From assembly GCA_021740905.1 (NCBI GenBank), contig JAIOYV010000056.1, forward strand, positions 1 through 44,696: DNA of 44,696 nt. The letters are read 5' to 3'. Numbering within the stretch: position 1 is the stretch's first letter; each line of letters starts with the position of its first letter. Origin of the DNA: Bacteroidales bacterium. GTDB taxonomy: Bacteria > Bacteroidota > Bacteroidia > Bacteroidales > M50B96. Below the pieces are notes generated by a model, which was given only the letters and a program-made list of their open reading frames with translations, was not told the origin of the DNA and did no database searches. Shown here in pieces: positions 43,299-44,696 of this stretch. Made by a program: the position numbers and the translations under genes.

Positions 43299-43326
43299 TT
43301 GTTTAGACCGCTCGGTCGTACTTTTG
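43299..43326 (+). promoter_or_regulatory. Bacteroidota-type promoter with embedded palindromic operator
   Basis: TTG (43299-43301), a 17-nt spacer and TACTTTTG (43319-43326) match the -33/-7 consensus. The spacer contains GACCG-CT-CGGTC (43306-43317), an inverted repeat of the kind bound by TetR-family repressors, ideally placed to block RNA polymerase. The next start codon is 350 nt downstream (C25 peptidase gene). Confidence 0.6.
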
Positions 43327-43679
43327 CCAACACATCAAAATCAATGTATTAAAGTGGTGTTAGATAAGAAAAAAAGACATTGCAAATTATTTGCGCCGGA
43401 GGCAACATTTTACTTCCCTTATCTGTCTTGCTATTCAATAATCCCTTTCAAAAAAAGGATATGTGATTATTAATTAATGTTGATTTTTTTGATTGGAAAA
43501 AAATGAGTTTTTTTGAGGGTATATAAACAGGGATGTTTTGATTAGAAGAAAGTTACTTTTTGCATTCGTATTTTTAAATTGCGTGCGTTCAGCTTGTGCA
43601 ACCATCCATGTTTTCTTGCATCTCAATTCAGATAGAACAATATCAATGTGTTTATTTAAAAGCATGTAAAGACAATATT

Positions 43680-44696
43680 ATGAGAAAAGTTACTATGTTT
43701 TGCCTTATCGGGCTTTTAAGCCTCAATCTGGTTTTTGCGTCCGCCGTTCAGGATAAAGTTAAGCTGGGTGCGTCCGAAACCGGGTTTACAGTGAAAAGGA
43801 CAGAAGGAAATTCGTTCAACTTTTATAGTTCCCTGGCAGGTTTAAAGCTAATGGAGGTAGGCACAAAATCGGGCGAGTTTATGAAATTGCTCACCGAAGG
43901 CTATGTAGGCACAAGAGATTTAGGTTCGCCAGAGTTACCCTCGCTTTCCAAATTGGTCGAAATCCCTATGGGATCAGAAATAGCTATTATTGTAAAAAGC
44001 TATACCGAAGAAATTATTGACCTGAACAGTTTGGGTGCTGGCATGAAAATATTTCCTGCCCAGCCTTCACTCTCAAAAAGCCAGGAACCTGAAGACCTCG
44101 AATTTTATTTCAACAAAGAGATTTATTCGTTGAACGAGTTTGTTGAATACCCGGTTGCTGTGATCGATCGCCTGGGCACAATGCGTGGTGTTCAGTTGGG
44201 ACGTTTACGGATTCATCCAGTCCAATACAATCCCGTCACTAACCAGCTTAGGGTATTGAACAACCTGGAAGTTGAAGTGCATTTTTATAAGGCCGATTAT
44301 GCCGTTACAAATTCAGAAAAGAATAAATACTTCTCCCCCATTTTCAACCAAAATTTTGCCAAGGTCATCAACTACGATAGTCCTTCAGGCAAAGAACTTA
44401 TTCAGGTTGCCCCGTTAAAATATGTGATTGTGTCCGACCCCATGTTCGAGCAAACACTGCAACCTTTCATTGAATGGAAAACCAAGAAGGGTTTTAATGT
44501 GGTTGAAGCTTACACAAACAATCCTGCCGTTGGAAATTCCACCTCAACCATTAAAAGCTATCTTCAGAATGAATATACCTCGGCCACTGCTCAGGATCCT
44601 GCACCTTCATATATCCTTTTTGTGGGCGACGTGGCGCAAATACCCGCTTTTTCAGGAACGACAGGAAGCCATGTATCCGACTTGTATTATTGTACC
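43680..44696 (+). CDS. C25 (gingipain-family) peptidase, N-terminal part (runs off window)
   Basis: The frame is open for 339 codons to the end of the window. It begins with a signal peptide ('MRKVTMFCLIGLLSLNLVFA') and a gingipain-type propeptide ('DLGSPELPSLSKLVEIPMG', 'RLRIHPVQYNPVTNQLRVLN', 'LEVEVHFYKAD'). The start of the peptidase domain then follows: 'LKYVIVSDPMFEQTLQPFIE', 'WKTKKGFNVVEAYT', 'IKSYLQNEY' and 'PSYILFVGDVAQIPAF'. The catalytic His and Cys lie beyond the window. Such peptidases are usually type IX secretion cargo with a C-terminal sorting domain, which cannot be checked here. A structured leader of about 350 nt follows the promoter at 43299. Confidence 0.9.
   Translation, partial: MRKVTMFCLIGLLSLNLVFASAVQDKVKLGASETGFTVKRTEGNSFNFYSSLAGLKLMEVGTKSGEFMKLLTEGYVGTRDLGSPELPSLSKLVEIPMGSEIAIIVKSYTEEIIDLNSLGAGMKIFPAQPSLSKSQEPEDLEFYFNKEIYSLNEFVEYPVAVIDRLGTMRGVQLGRLRIHPVQYNPVTNQLRVLNNLEVEVHFYKADYAVTNSEKNKYFSPIFNQNFAKVINYDSPSGKELIQVAPLKYVIVSDPMFEQTLQPFIEWKTKKGFNVVEAYTNNPAVGNSTSTIKSYLQNEYTSATAQDPAPSYILFVGDVAQIPAFSGTTGSHVSDLYYCT

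Overview
The window looks like chromosomal DNA of a Bacteroidota member, most likely an anaerobic or fermentative Bacteroidales/Marinilabiliales-type organism. The evidence is a type III glutamine synthetase, a GldK-like FGE-fold protein, a GWxTD lipoprotein beside rlmB, a C25 (gingipain-family) peptidase, PorT-like and TorF-like barrels, many lipobox proteins, weak Shine-Dalgarno sites and TAnnTTTG-type -7 promoter elements. Species cannot be assigned from sequence alone. No rRNA, tRNA, CRISPR array, prophage or complete insertion sequence was seen.

Layout. 1-2.1 kb: a lipoprotein and a radical SAM enzyme. 2.2-6.5 kb (minus): two tandem paralogous TPR histidine kinases overlapping by 4 nt. 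6.6-10.9 kb (minus): an envelope cluster of a coiled-coil lysine-tailed lipoprotein, two L,D-transpeptidases, a third protein that looks like a catalytically dead L,D-transpeptidase, and an M48 metalloprotease lipoprotein. 11.1-12.1 kb: an ECF sigma factor and a PepSY-like protein. 12.3-16.6 kb (minus): miaA, a PRiA4_ORF3-like protein, a hairpin element and glnN. 16.8-19.1 kb: an ECF sigma factor, a membrane protein in the anti-sigma position and a DUF4097-type protein. 19.2-19.8 kb: a toxin-antitoxin pair whose toxin carries an in-frame amber codon. 20-24.4 kb: GWxTD lipoprotein, rlmB, tpiA, a barrel protein and a methylglyoxal-synthase-like protein. 24.7-31.3 kb: Omp85-type barrel, small antitoxin-like ORF, GldK-like protein, era, PD-(D/E)XK protein, DUF3108 protein. 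32-37.7 kb: pta, a divergent 3-hydroxyacyl-CoA dehydrogenase, ackA, ptb and buk, an acetate/butyrate energy-conservation block. 37.7-44.7 kb: TorF-like barrel, a 1313-residue hybrid sensor kinase, and the 5' part of a C25 peptidase gene.

How the genes fit together. Pta-AckA and Ptb-Buk would make ATP while forming acetate and butyrate, with TpiA and possibly the MGS-like protein at the triose-phosphate node. Much of the rest concerns the envelope: peptidoglycan cross-linking or tethering, type IX-secretion-related proteins, outer-membrane barrels and ECF or TPR-kinase signalling. The kinases have no adjacent DNA-binding response regulator.

The most unusual features are: (i) the L,D-transpeptidase cluster with a Braun-lipoprotein-like partner sharing a helical domain with one transpeptidase; (ii) intergenic gaps filled by locus-specific short-word repeats, several arranged as inverted arms around a central segment; (iii) a toxin broken by one nonsense codon, with the preceding gene's 3' end apparently duplicated on its far side; and (iv) enzyme-family members with replaced catalytic residues (MGS-like, HBD-like, L,D-transpeptidase-like).
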